Positions 34,695 through 45,250 are shown, numbered from the stretch's first letter. The stretch: DNA of 64,000 nt from Pseudorasbora parva (GCF_024679245.1 NC_090177.1:45978018-46042017); one strand, 5' to 3'. Numbers and translations: made by a program. The notes: generated by a model from the sequence alone, not told the origin.

Positions 34695-37097
34695 ATGAGG
34701 ACTCAGCAGAGAAGTTCTCCCTCGGTGCCAGTTCCGGGGGTCCCGAGTCCGGGAATCCCGAGTCCGGACATGGCCTGGAGGGCCGTAATGGGAGGGTTTG
34801 TGGTGGCAGTCCTGCATGCTTGGGAAAAGCACAGGGTGTCATCCACCACTCCGGTGGTCCCAGTTCCGGTGGATCGTGCTCCGGTGGTCCCTGTGCCGGT
34901 GGATCGTGCTCCGGTGGTCCCTGTGCCGGTGGATCGTGCTCCGGTGGTCCCTGTGCCGGTGGATCGTGCTCCGGTGGTCCCTGTGCCGGTGGATCGTGTT
35001 CCGGTGGTCCCTGTGCCGGTGGATCGTGTTCCGGTGGTCCCTGTGCCGGTGGATCGTGTTCCGGTGGTCCCTGTGCCGGTGGACTCCGTTCCGGTGGTCC
35101 CGAGTCCGGAGACGGCCTGGAGGGCTGTGATGGGATGCTTTGTGGTGGCAGTCCTGCATGCGTGGAAGGAGCACAGGGCTTTATCCGAAGCCCCGGAGGC
35201 AGCTCCGGTGGTCCCAGTTCCGGTGGATCGTGTGCCGGTGGTCTCAGTTCCGGCGGATCGTGTTCCGGTGGTCCCTGTGCCGGTGGATCGTGTTCCGGTG
35301 GTCCCTGTGCCGGTGGATCGTGTTCCGGTGGTCCCAGTTCCGGCAGATCGTGTTCCGGTGGTCCCAGTGCCGGTGGATACTGCTGGACTGGAGAAGTTTC
35401 CCCAACGCCCTGCCTGCACCGCTGAGGCGCCCTGCTCTCCCTGCGCCGCTGAGGCGCCCTGCGCCCCTGAGCAGTCCTGCTCTCCGTGCGCCGCTGAGGC
35501 GTCCTGCTCTCCGTGCGCCGCTGAGGCGTCCTGCTCTCCGTGCGCCGCTGAGGCGTCCTGCTCTCCGTGCGCCGCTGAGGCGTCCTGCTCTCCGTGCGCC
35601 GCTGAGGCGCCCTGCTCTCCGTGCGCCGCTGAGGCGCCCTGCTCTCCGTGCGCCGCTGAGGCGCCCTGCTCTCCGTGCGCCGCTGAGGCGCCCTGCTCTC
35701 CGTGCGCCGCTGAGGCGCCCTGCTCTCCGTGCGCCGCTGAGGCGCCCTGCTCTCCGTGCGCCGCTGAGGCGCCCTGCTCTCCGTGCGCCGCTGAGGCGCC
35801 CTGCTCTCCGTGCGCCGCTGAGGCGCCCTGCTCTCCGTGCGCCGCTGAGGCGCCCTGCTCTCCGTGCGCCGCTGAGGCGCCCTGCTCTCCGTGCGCCGCT
35901 GAGGCGCCCTGCTCTCCGTGCGCCGCTGAGGCGTCCTGCTCTCACCGCGCCGCTGAGGCGTCCTGCTCTCACCGCACCTCCCTGGCGCTCCCTGCTCTCA
36001 CCGCGCCTCCCTGGCGCCCTGCTCTACCCATGCCGCCTGAACTCTGCGGGCCGCCCCGGCCACCTGAACTCTGTGGGCCTCCCGACTTCGGCGGGCCGCC
36101 CTGGTCATTCGAACTTTGTGTGCCACCATGGCCTCCTGAACTTTTTGTTTTCCCCATGTTTCCCTTGTTGACCCCTCCCTTGTCTGTTCCTTCCTTGTTT
36201 GTTTCCCCTGTCCCGCCCTGGTCTGTCCCTCCCGTGCCCGCCTGGTCTGCCCCGCCCGCCCCGCCCCGGTCTGCCCCGCCCGCCCCGCCCCGGTCTGCCC
36301 CGCCCGCCCCGCCCCGGTCTGCCCCGCCCCGCCCCGCCCGCCCCGCCCCGCCCCGCCCCGCCCCGGTCTGCCCCGCCCGCCCCGCCCCGGTCTGCCCCGC
36401 CCGCCCCGCCCCGGTCTGCCCCGCCCGCCCCGCCCCGGTCTGCCCCTCCCGCCCCGCCCCGGTCTGCCCCTCCCGCCCCGCCCCGCCCCGGTCTGCCCCT
36501 CCCGCCCCGCCCCGGTCTGCCCCGCCCCGGTCTGCCCCTCCCGCCCCTCCCCGGTCTGCCCCTCCCGCCCCTCCCCGGTCTGCCCCTCCCGCCCCGCCCC
36601 GGTCTGCCCCTCCCGCCCCGCCCCGGTCTGCCCCTCCCGCCCCGCCCCGGTCTGCCCCTCCCGCCCCGCCCCGGTCTGCCCCTCCCGCCCCGCCCCGCCC
36701 CTCCCGCCCCGCCCCGGTCTGCCCCTCCCGCCCCTCCCCGGTCTGCCCCTCCCGCCCCTCCCCGGTCTGCCCCTCCCGCCCCTCCCCGGTCTGCCCCTCC
36801 CGCCCCTCCCCGGTCTGCCCCTCCCGCCCCTCCCCGGTCTGCCCCTCCCGCCCCTCCCGCCCCTCCCCGGTCTGCCCCTCCCGCCCCTCCCCGGTCTGCC
36901 CCTCCCGCCCCTCCCCGGTCTGCCCCTCCCGTCCCTCCCCGGTCTGCCCCTCCCGTCCCTCCCCGGTCTGCCCCTCCCCGGTCTGCCCCTCCCGTCCCTC
37001 CCCGGTCTGCCCCTCCCGTCCCTCCCCGGTCTGCCCCTCCCGTCCCTCCCCGGTCTGCCCCTCCCGTCCCTCCCCGGTCTGCCCCGCCCGTCCCTAG
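34695..37097 (+). CDS. 800-aa repetitive Pro/Cys-rich ORF of the LTR element
   Basis: The first ATG after the LTR is at 34695. The protein begins [20 protein letters not shown] and consists of three tandem arrays: a 10-residue unit ([10 protein letters not shown], about 15 copies in two blocks), a 9-residue unit (EAPCSPCAA, about 19 copies) and an 8-residue unit (SAPPAPPR, about 35 copies). A non-repeated module, [17 protein letters not shown], occurs twice, before each block of the first array. Between arrays two and three is a short Pro-rich stretch (ELCGPP and FELCVPPWP). The stop at 37095-37097 is 37 bases before the 3' LTR. No known domain is seen. It sits where gag would be, but other frames are also open because the units have lengths divisible by three, so translation is unproven. 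Confidence 0.55.
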   Translation: MRTQQRSSPSVPVPGVPSPGIPSPDMAWRAVMGGFVVAVLHAWEKHRVSSTTPVVPVPVDRAPVVPVPVDRAPVVPVPVDRAPVVPVPVDRAPVVPVPVDRVPVVPVPVDRVPVVPVPVDRVPVVPVPVDSVPVVPSPETAWRAVMGCFVVAVLHAWKEHRALSEAPEAAPVVPVPVDRVPVVSVPADRVPVVPVPVDRVPVVPVPVDRVPVVPVPADRVPVVPVPVDTAGLEKFPQRPACTAEAPCSPCAAEAPCAPEQSCSPCAAEASCSPCAAEASCSPCAAEASCSPCAAEASCSPCAAEAPCSPCAAEAPCSPCAAEAPCSPCAAEAPCSPCAAEAPCSPCAAEAPCSPCAAEAPCSPCAAEAPCSPCAAEAPCSPCAAEAPCSPCAAEAPCSPCAAEAPCSPCAAEASCSHRAAEASCSHRTSLALPALTAPPWRPALPMPPELCGPPRPPELCGPPDFGGPPWSFELCVPPWPPELFVFPMFPLLTPPLSVPSLFVSPVPPWSVPPVPAWSAPPAPPRSAPPAPPRSAPPAPPRSAPPRPARPAPPRPAPVCPARPAPVCPARPAPVCPARPAPVCPSRPAPVCPSRPAPPRSAPPAPPRSAPPRSAPPAPPRSAPPAPPRSAPPAPPRSAPPAPPRSAPPAPPRSAPPAPPRSAPPAPPRPSRPAPVCPSRPSPVCPSRPSPVCPSRPSPVCPSRPSPVCPSRPSPVCPSRPSRPSPVCPSRPSPVCPSRPSPVCPSRPSPVCPSRPSPVCPSPVCPSRPSPVCPSRPSPVCPSRPSPVCPSRPSPVCPARP
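34854..35375 (+). repeat. 30-bp minisatellite in the LTR element
   Basis: The unit begins CCGGTGGTCCCTGTGCCGGT. About nine units, then a 110-base spacer copied from the start of the ORF, then about six more. Confidence 0.93.
35425..35945 (+). repeat. 27-bp minisatellite in the LTR element
   Basis: The unit begins GCCGCTGAGGCGCCCTGCTC and ends TCCGTGC. About 19 nearly identical units with C/T variation at one position (GCGCCC or GCGTCC). Confidence 0.93.
36245..37094 (+). repeat. 24-bp GC-rich minisatellite in the LTR element
   Basis: The unit is TCTGCCCCGCCCGCCCCGCC plus CCGG, about 35 units, with blocks that changed together to CCCCTCCCG and CCCTCCCGTCC forms from left to right. The plus strand is almost pure C/T-rich, so the minus strand has many GGGG runs that could form G-quadruplexes. 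Confidence 0.93.
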
Positions 37098-37682
37098 TGG
37101 AGCGTCTGGTAGCCGCTCCTTAAGGAGGGGGTAATGTCACATGCCTGTCCTGTCTTGTGTGCACATGTGGGTTTTGTCATGTCTTGCATGTGCTACTGTC
37201 AACCCCGCCCTTCTTGTTATCTGATTATTGGTTTATTTGCCCCACCTGTTCTCCCTCATTATCTGCCTTGTTTGTTCCCTTTATAATCTCCTTGTGTTTG
37301 TCAGTCTGTGTTGGATCCTTGTGTAATGTCTGCGTCTCCCGTCCTCCCCGTGATTCTGTTGGTTTGTTTAAGTTTATATTTTATTATTCCATTATGTGTT
37401 TTTCCCCCTCGTGGGTTTTGTTTTGAGTTTATGTTTTATTTGTTATAAATAAATATCTTATTTTCTGCACTTGAGTCCTCGCACCATTTTCCTTTGTCTG
37501 TGACGTGACACAAAACCACTGGTAAATGGTTTACTGACCATGGTATTACTGTGCTCAATTGGCCTGCCAACTCTCCTGACCTGAACCCCATAGAGAATCT
37601 GTGGGATATTGTGAAGAGAAAGTTGAGAGACGCAAGACCCAACACTCTGGATGAGCTTAAGGTCGCTATATAAGCATCCTGG

Positions 37683-40254
37683 CAGAGCCGAACAGCCCTA
37701 TACGCTCACTACGCAAGCTGCGTATGGCCCCGCAATTTACTCAAGGCCCCGCCTCCCCCTCGTGTCAAAGCGTGTCAATCAATGTTAAACACTGATGATA
37801 AAATTAAGCTGAATTATCCTTCTGGACATGAAAAGAGGAAAAAAAACACTATGAGAGTGAATTGCAGGAACAGCAATCAGGTAAACTTGTGTTCTCCCCT
37901 CTCCAAGTTTGATGTCAGCAAATAACAGTAGCCTAAAGTTGATGTGCATCTCTTCTGTTGTCTTGCTAAGCTGGACAGGCAAGCTATGCATCTCTTGGTT
38001 TGTCTAGCTAGCTAATGCCAGCCGCTTTCAGGGTTGTGTTCTGTGTCTTTGTGCCTGAAAATTAAAATTATTTAAAGTGTTTTTTTGTTGTTGTTGTTTT
38101 TTGATAAACGGCAACGGTGTTTGTTTACTGCAGCTCGGAAAAGATCCGTGGATACCAGACCGACAGAACAGTATATGGGCAGGATGGTCCTCCTCCTCAT
38201 CATAAGTGCACATAGGCTACATACTTTTAAAACAAGACAATGATTATAGTCAATGTTTAGTTAAAACAACTACTGCACAGAGTAAGATGGAAAGCAATGT
38301 ATTGAAAATTTGACATTGATTGACTATTGATTTATAGGCTATATTGAATTTAAAATGTTGATATTAATTTGGTGGACATACTGGTCAATATGGATGCACA
38401 TCCCTCAGTAAATAATAACAATATATCAAATACTGCTTTAACATACATAATATAAAACACAGTAGCATCCTATGGCAAGCCATTTTAGCTTTTATTTATT
38501 CACAATTTATGCATTTTAATGTCAATAAATAAATGTTCACTGTTTACATTGTGAATTCTTGATATAAGGTATGGATTTTTTTCTAATAACACAATCTTAT
38601 TGATATCAGGGATTACATGTTCACTTGTACAAAAGTGAATTCTTGTTATCAATAATGATGTCCTCACTCACAGAGATTCTTGATACTTGAATCACTAGTT
38701 TGTTAAACATTACAAGAGCCAAGCCATACTATAAATAGTATTTTATATTTGAAAATGTATAAAAGGAAATATGGGGGAGCCAGTTTTTAATGGGTCTGAT
38801 GCTGCTTATAAATAGTTTTATCTATAATTTGCAGGGGCTATAGGAGATGCTGGTTCATCTGCCAGTACAAGCACAGACCCAGATGATCCACATCCAGCCT
38901 CAGCCAGTACTAGCACAGACCCAGATGATCCACATCCAGCCTCAGCCAGTACTAGTCTAGCACAGACCCAGATGATCCACATCCAGCTTCAGCCAGTACT
39001 AGCACAGACCCAGATGATCCACATCCAGCCTCAGCCAGTACTAGCACAGACCCAGATGATCCACATCCAGCCTCAGCCAGTACTAGCACAGACCCAGATG
39101 ATCCACATCCAGCCTCAGCCAGTACTAGCACAGACCCAGATGATCCACATCCAGCCTCAGCCAGTACTAGCACAGACCCAGATGATCCACATCCAGCCTC
39201 AGCCAGTACTAGTCTAGCACAGACCCAGATGATCCACATCCAGCCTCAGCCAGTACTAGTCTAGCACAGACCCAGATGATCCACATCCAGCCTCAGCCAG
39301 AACTAGCACAGACCCAGATGATCCACATCCAGCATCAGCCAGTACTAGCACAGACCCAGATGATCCACATCCAGCCTCAGCCAGTACTAGCACAGACCCA
39401 GATGATCCACATCCAGCTTCAGCCAGTACTAGCACAGACCCAGATGATCCACATCCAGCATCAGTCAGAACTAGCACAGACCCAGATGATCCACATCCAG
39501 CCTCAGCCAGTACTAGCACAGACCCAGATGATCCACATCCAGCCTCAGCCAGTACTAGCACAGACCCAGATGATCCACATCCAGCCTCAGCCAGTACTAG
39601 CACAGACCCAGATGATCCACATCCAGCCTCAGCCAGTACTAGCACAGACCCAGATGATCCACATCCAGCCTCAGCCAGTACTAGCACAGACCCAGATGAT
39701 CCACATCCAGCCTCAGCCAGTACTAGCACAGACCCAGATGATCCACATCCAGCCTCAGCCAGCACTAGCACAGACCCAGATGATCCACATCCAGCCTCAG
39801 CCAGTACTAGCACAGACCCAGATGATTCACATCCAGCCTCAGCCAGCACTAGCACAGACCCAGATGATCCACATCCAGCCTCAGCCAGTACTAGCACAGA
39901 CCCAGATGATCCACATCCAGCCTCAGCCAGTACTAGCACAGACCCAGATGATTCACATCCAGCCTCAGCCGGTACTAGCACAGACCTAGTACTGCCAGAT
40001 TCACCAACAGTAAAGCCGTCTTCAGCAAGTACTATCTTAAGATTCTATAGAAAATACTCTTTAATAAATATTGCTTGTTTGAACCTCATTCTTTGACTGT
40101 TTTGTTCAAAGGAGGGAGGATTGTATTGGAAGCACTAAGCTGTCAGGTGTAACTGCCTGGCAATAGCAAATGGTTTAAATAGCTTACGGGTCAGGTAGGA
40201 GGGCCCCTTAGCAGAATTTTGCTTAGGGCCCCAGGGAGTTCAGGATCGGCTCTG
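37683..40254 (+). mobile_element. hAT-type DNA transposon with perfect 8-bp target duplication
   Basis: The ends are CAGAGCCGAACAG and, inverted, CAGAGCCGATCC. CATCCTGG flanks both sides (37675-37682, 40255-40262), and copy A has a single CATCCTGG at the empty site. The 2572-bp interior has no complete transposase; a tandem array takes up about 1.1 kb. Reading through the array's start gives a Ser/Thr-rich stretch (AGSSASTSTDPDDPHPASAS). That resembles the low-complexity N-terminus of some hAT transposases, but this is inference. Confidence 0.93.
38862..39985 (+). repeat. 42-bp minisatellite, about 27 units, inside the hAT element
   Basis: The unit starts CAGTACTAGCACAGACCCAG and encodes DPDDPHPASASTST in the frame leading in from the left flank. 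A few units carry an extra four bases (AGTCTAGCACAG), which shift the frame. Both strands stay open over most of the array because 42 is divisible by three. Confidence 0.95.
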
Positions 40255-40862
40255 CATCCTGGGCCTCCAGAACACCTCAGCAGTGCCACAGGCTGATCAC
40301 CTCCATGCCACGCCGCACTGAAGCAGTCATTTCTGCAAAAGGATTCCCCACCAAGTATTGAGTGCAGAACTGAACATAATTACTTGAAGGTTGACTTTTT
40401 TGTATTAAAAACACTTTTCTTTTATTGGTCGGATGAAATATGCAATTTTTTTGAGATTTGGGGTTTTCATGAGCTGTATGCCAAAATCATCAGCATTAAA
40501 ACAATAAAAGACATGAAATATTTCAGTTGGTGTGCAATGAATCAGTGAAATGAATGTACAGGTTTGCAGACATGAGTTGCAGGTTGAAATCAAATCGCCG
40601 GCAGATCAGGGTTTACCCAGTCTAAACCTTCACGGTACCACGCTTGAATTCTTGATGGAAAAAACGAATCCATTCACAAATGTTTGTAGAAGCGTCTGCA
40701 TGCCTGTGTGCTTGATTTTATACATTTGTGGCCATGGAAGTGATCAGAACAACTGAATTACAGACTGATCTCATGAAATTTCATATGTATGACACGCCAA
40801 TTCGTATACCATTTTGGCGTGCTATCAAGGCGCATAATCGCTTTTTAGCGTGTTTATCAACG

Positions 40863-41326
40863 GCGTTTCATTCTAACGTTATCCCCCTACACAAGCCTGA
40901 CAAGCGGGACCCACAACAAGATGTTTGGTCTGAAAACTCTCCATTGACAGCTCAATCCGAGGGGCGGATAAACGGCTGTCTGTCAAACTCCCTCTGCACG
41001 CGATAGGATAGCGCTACACCAACCAGAGCAACGAAGGTGAAGCAGAGCTCGCTGACTGATTAAACATTCACCGTATCCGGTCGGCTAAACTCCGAACACA
41101 TCTTCCCTTTTTAAGAATGACTTCAGTGCCGTTCTTTGTTCTTTTCTCAGAGAAAAGCTTAACTTCACGGTCAAAGCTGATTCGAAAGACCGCCGAGTTG
41201 CTAGACGACACTCGCGGGCAGATTAGATTTGCTGCCGCTAGGGTGCGTCTAGATAGGTTAACCCTACACTGCCGCGACCCCTCTACCTACCCAACACACA
41301 CAAACACACACACACTCTTCCCCTGC
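40863..41326. other. Copy-B sequence deleted from copy A
   Basis: It contains a 71-codon frame at 41117-41332 (MTSVPFFVLFSEKSLTSRSK) that I do not recognise. Copy A jumps from 9691 to the equivalent of 41327. Confidence 0.5.
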
Positions 41327-41777
41327 GCCTAAACCTATCACAAGAAACATTCTGCATTTTTACATCTTCAAAAAAACATAATTTAGTAGGTTTATCAATC
41401 CATTTACCTTGTGGACACACACACACACATATTCAGACACATTTTGAACAGGTAACTCAAACTCTTCCCTAAATCTACCCATTTGTGTATTATAAAAACA
41501 GGAAATAACAGGCAGATACGCCTGCAGGCACAATTTATTCAGAAAGTACAAATATCCCAAATGTTCCGAGGCCAAATGATTGATTTGTGTGAAGATAATC
41601 CCCAAAAGCGGTCAGAAGAACGTCGAGTCCATCCGCCAAAGATTAATAATACATTTCAAATATTGCCACAGGAAGAAACGTCAGGTCAGCTTTGACAGCA
41701 TTGGGTGTCGTATGTCTCATGACCAATTGCGTCATTACGTCAGCTTTGATTGTAAAAATGCCATTGGCTCTCGTGTG

Positions 41778-41885
41778 TCTCAATCAGCTCCCTGGTTCAC
41801 TAGTCAGGGCACTGATCAGGACATAAGTCAATGGGCTGACTCCCTGATCAGTGCCCTGACTACTGAACTAGGGAGCAGATTGAGA
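41778..41885. repeat. Palindrome (copy B partner of 10159-10264)
   Basis: The arms start TCTCAATCAGCTCCCTGGTT and end GGAGCAGATTGAGA. The centre pairs AGTCAGGGCACTGATCAGG with CCTGATCAGTGCCCTGACT, a longer perfect stem than in copy A. Confidence 0.85.
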
Positions 41886-42037
41886 CGCACCCATTGGCTC
41901 TCGTGTGTCTTGTGACCAATCGTGTCCTTCTAAAGAGACTCGTCGTTGTGTGTTATTTCATTTAAATGAGAAATATGAACGAGTGCGTGTGTTCTGTTCA
42001 CAAAGGGTCGCGATCATTTCAACGGCTAAAACATTAA

Positions 42038-42526
42038 AGGGTTAGTTCACTTAAAAATGAAATTGATGTCATGAACTCCTCACCCTAATGTCGTTCCTCA
42101 CCCGTAAGACCTCTGTTCATCTTCAGAACACAGTTTAAGATATTTTATATTTAGTCAAACTGCTGAAATCACGTGACATTGGCGATCGGAATCATTAATC
42201 GGTTCACTGATTCATAACCGTTTGAATCTTTATTTGAGGTTTAAAAACAAACGCGGAAGAGAAGACAATGCCGAATAAAGTTGGTTTTCGTTATTTTTGA
42301 CCAAAATGTATTTTCGATGCTTCAAGAGATTCTTATTAACTAACTGATGTCACATATGGACTACTTTGATAATGTTTTAAAGTCTACATAGACTGCATAT
42401 TCTCTGGGACTAAATATAAAATATCTTAAACTGTGTGTGAAGATGAACAGAGGTCTTACGGGTGAGGAACGACATTAGGGAGAGGAGTTCATGACATCAA
42501 TTTCATTTTTTGGGTGAACTAACACT
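42038..42526. mobile_element. TTAA-target MITE (copy B), 489 bp
   Basis: AGGGTTAGTTCAC at the left mirrors GTGAACTAACACT at the right, with TTAA at 42034-42037 and 42527-42530. It lacks the part of the left arm present in copy A (10530-10720), joining TATATTTAGTC directly to AAACTGCTG. Confidence 0.87.
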
Positions 42527-42549
42527 TTAAAGCTACACTGTGTGATATT

Positions 42550-43437
42550 GAGTCATTGACGTTAATAGATCGGAAGGTCCTTGTATGGGCCGTACGGGCT
42601 CTTCTCACTGTAGGGTGCGCGCGCGTGACTAGAGCGAGAGAGAGGAAATGCACGCCCGTAAACACTGCTCTCAGGTGCAGATTATGTCGCGCGCCGCGGT
42701 CCACTTTATTCCTATGGGTGACGTCGAGCGACTTCAACGCTTCGGCACAGCATTCCGGGAAGGCAGCGCTGCATTTGAACCGATTTGAACGCAGAAATGA
42801 CGGGAAGCTTCAAGGCATCGCTTCAGTCGCGTCTCAAAGTGTCAACGTCTCAAACGATAAAGCTTCGGTCCTGCTTTGGAAGCAGCCGGTGAGTAAAACT
42901 GTTTCAAATGTCTGTGCTGTTGGCGATCGTCGCATGAGTAAACATCAGTAACGTTAAACGACACGATCGCGTGCTTCGTCATTCAAATGCGCTAACGGTT
43001 ACTCCATTGTTATTCTGTATAACGTTACACTAGTCTGATGTGCAAAACCGTTTTGCTTGCTACTTCTAAGGTCTAGTCGCATACAATAGTCCATAAACCG
43101 AATCATGTCCTCATAAACTGCGAGTAAACACACACAAATGTTGACAGGCCACTAAATACAGTCCATACCACAGAGACGGACGTCCTGCTGTTGCTGTTTC
43201 TCCTGTTCAATTTATTTCAGCCTCCGAATCTGATTCTGGATCATATATCTATTAGCTGAGATAGCCATGGGTTTCTCCACGCTTGAGGACGTCACCGCTA
43301 GGTTTTTTCCGGAAAGACTCGGTACAGCCTATATTTCTTTAATAATATAATAAAACTAAAGACTTTTCGGAGATATGAAGGATGCAATACTACTCTATAG
43401 GTACTCAAGATTGACATGAGATTTAATCCCCCCTTTA
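42550..43437. other. Inserted block between 56-bp direct repeats (copy B)
   Basis: The sequence 42494-42549 (MITE end plus transposon start) is repeated at 43438-43493 with few changes. The block between is CpG-rich at first (GTGCGCGCGCGTGACTAG) and contains a possible splice donor, CAGCCGGTGAGTAA, near 42890. It has no counterpart in copy A and no gene is recognised. Confidence 0.5.
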
Positions 43438-43478
43438 ATGACATCAATTTCATTTTTTGGGTGAACTAACCCTTTAAA

Positions 43479-44723
43479 GCTCCACTGTGTGATATTTTCC
43501 CCCATCTAGCGGTGAAAAGGTATATGACCATCCAGTGAATAATAGTTTCTGTTCCTCTCAATTTCGATTTCGTTTCAACTCCTACGGTGGCCGATTTAGT
43601 CGTGGCTTCCAGTTCGACCTCTTCGGTGAGTGTTGCTTCAAGTGATGAGGTTACTTTTGAAAACTATTATAATTTGCAGTTATTTAATTTGCCAAATGAT
43701 CTATGATCAAATTAATCTTTGTAAAATGAATTATAGTTTTACGTCTTCGTTATTTTTAACCAGTTCATTGCTAACATCAGCTATCAGGTTCCCAGACGAA
43801 TGCAAGCTAATCTTAGTAAAGTAACTTTTATCAGTGCTATCGTTATTCTGTATATTGTACGGCATCACTAGCGTAAGGCAAACAAATTATAATGCAATTA
43901 AAATATTAATCTCATGTTATCCGTCATAGAACACGGATTTATGTTATAAGGTAAACAATACTTTTTCATCATTGACGCGAGGAAAACTATCCTAGACGTC
44001 GTTCTAGTGTTATGCACAGCACACCATGATATAATTAGCCAAGCAACAATAAAACTTCCAATATACACAAATAGGCTGAATTAATATTACCTGTCGAGAA
44101 GAAAGCAGGCAACGTCGGCGTTCTTTTTAAAATCGTTGCTCCTCATGAGCTCTTTCCATCTGGGAAAGGCCACTCCAATATTTACTTTTGTCTTGTTGAT
44201 TTGCCCGTCGCGTTGCCGTCTTAATTCTCTTTTCCGCTTTCCTGGCGACTCTGATACATATCCCGCAATGTTACTAGGTACCCGACCCGGGTCGAATTCG
44301 GTAATCAGTTTCGGGACGTGGTTGCTTTCACACAGAAGGCGGCCCGGCAATGTTCCGGGAATATTGCGGATCCGACGTGCAGTGTGAAAGGGGCTCAAGA
44401 GTGATCCTCCATCATCATATAGCAGCCTCAAGCAATCCTCCTCTTCACATTCGACACGGTGCCATCGAGTGTAAAAACGCGAAAGGCGAAGCTTGAATTT
44501 ACGGGTATGTTCCTCTTTGGCAAATGTACTTTGAAGATGGAGGAGCAACATGGCGACCGCCATCCGAACCCTCAACACGTATGTATTTTCAATGGTATAT
44601 TATAAAATTACGAGAATGCATTATTACTTGAAAGAAGTAAATATACCTTAATGAGCACATATAATTTTGAAAGAACTAAGTGATTTTAGCTAAGAATAAA
44701 CTAAAAAAGTTACACAGTGTAGC
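43479..44723. mobile_element. TTTAAA-target DNA transposon, full length (copy B)
   Basis: The ends are GCTCCACTGTGTGATATTTT and, inverted, GCTACACTGTGTAACTTTTT, flanked by TTTAAA at 43473-43478 and 44724-44729 (a TTAA core). It carries a minus-strand exon-like frame and a nested MITE-like piece (about 44270-44400) with GTGTGAAAGGGGCTC at one end. Confidence 0.78.
44087..44578 (-). pseudogene. Transposon-borne exon-like ORF with an embedded MITE
   Basis: The frame ends KVNIGVAFPRWKELMRSND and ADVACFLLDR, a segment I recall as recurrent in fish repeat-associated proteins but whose function I cannot name. It is followed by GACAGGTAATATT, a good splice donor. The stretch SPFHTARRIRN to NIAGYVSES comes from the nested MITE, so the original frame has been interrupted in-frame. 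Probably the first exon of the transposon's own gene, now decayed. Confidence 0.45.
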
Positions 44724-44729
44724 TTTAAA

Positions 44730-45250
44730 TTGACATATTAACCTCGATGTAGTGAAAGGAAATATTATATGGCATATTTGATTAATTACGATGTGTTCAC
44801 TGTGGTTAATAATTTGTTGTGTATACATCATAATACATTTTTAAAGGTCTAAATTTGTTACTTTAATATAGGTGATCTTGGCCGCCATGGAAAAGGACCA
44901 GCCTACACATTTTTGTCCAAGACTTTTATGCGTTGCAGTCAGTCAGCTGCACAGGTAATGTTTGATAATGTCTTACACATTGACTGTATAACTAGTTCAA
45001 TATTACATGTTTAACTTTCAGTAATTATTTTATGCAATAATGTAGAACTACACGGAGGACAACAGAACACAGGGTATAATGGAGAAAAGCCAATGGGATC
45101 GTCTTACAGTACCTAAGTAATCCTTCCAATGAATCTGCCTTTATTTAAGACATACGGGATAAATGTTGAACGCTGGAGAGAAAGGAAGACATCCAAGAAA
45201 GGCATCTATGTTTCACCAATAAAGAAGTATTTCCCATTCAAGACAGCCAA
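44730..45250. other. Non-coding, one exon-like stretch at 44871-44955
   Basis: ATATAG at about 44865-44870 and CAGGTAATG at about 44953-44961 bracket a frame reading GDLGRHGKGPAYTFLSKTF. It could be an exon of the Ulp1/PHD-type gene downstream. No start, no confirmed partner exon. Confidence 0.3.

Larger units (their letters stand above)
34301..37510 (+). mobile_element. Non-autonomous LTR retrotransposon with identical 376-bp LTRs
   Basis: LTRs occupy 34301-34676 and 37135-37510. They start TGTCACATGCC and end GACGTGACA, and I find no difference between them. The target duplication CAAAA is at 34296-34300 and 37511-37515. The LTR has TTTATAATC near 34446 as a TATA-like site and AATAAA at about 34615. 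A polypurine tract, AAGGAGGGGG, precedes the 3' LTR. The 2.46-kb interior has no protease, reverse transcriptase or integrase, only one very repetitive frame. Movement must rely on another element's enzymes. LTR identity implies a recent insertion. Confidence 0.95.
33519..40360 (+). pseudogene. Tc1-like transposase, broken (copy B)
   Basis: Pieces lie at 33519-33752 (helix-turn-helix part), 33807-34010, 34021-34300 (ending HDLAPAHSAK at the LTR insertion), 37511-37672 (NSPDLNPIENLWDIVKR) and 40263-40360. Besides the two insertions there is a nonsense change near 37670: CTATATAAGC where copy A has CTATCGAAGC. It shares the early stop after SVGRK with copy A, so the gene was dead before duplication. 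Confidence 0.88.
33274..40543 (+). mobile_element. Tc1-like DNA transposon #2 (copy B), interrupted by two elements
   Basis: The left end is CAGGTCCTTCTCAAAATATT after TA at 33272-33273. The right terminal repeat is deleted: sequence jumps from GTGCAATGAATC to the segment equivalent to 9366 of copy A. Inside are an LTR element (34301-37510) and a hAT element (37683-40254), each with perfect target duplications made from this transposon's sequence. Confidence 0.92.
28874..44040 (+). repeat. Segmental duplication, copy B
   Basis: This is the direct-orientation partner of 1-17653. Differences from copy A are mostly clean insertions or deletions. Present only here: a replacement block at 31382-31933, an LTR element (34301-37510), a hAT element (37683-40254), 40863-41326 and 42550-43437. 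Absent here: the L2 LINE, the Rex1-like LINE, the 15601 hAT element and 8958-9366. The match may begin before 28874, since copy A is cut by the window edge. Confidence 0.93.

Noticed and set aside
34703..35972. Long minus-strand frames (238 and 242 codons) over the minisatellites
   Set aside because: The units are multiples of three, so any frame without a stop in one unit stays open; these mirror the plus-strand repeats and have no start context or domain.
35140..37134. Other long plus-strand frames (343 and 311 codons) in the LTR element
   Set aside because: Same cause as above; only the frame starting at 34695 runs from the LTR through all three arrays.
37135..37510. Separate gene for the 89-codon frame also at 34323
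   Set aside because: It lies in the LTR and occurs in both LTRs; no domain or role beyond the LTR is visible.
38952..39989. Long frames on both strands in the 42-bp array, and a CRISPR-like look
   Set aside because: Units are head-to-tail without unique spacers, so not CRISPR; frames stay open because 42 is divisible by three.
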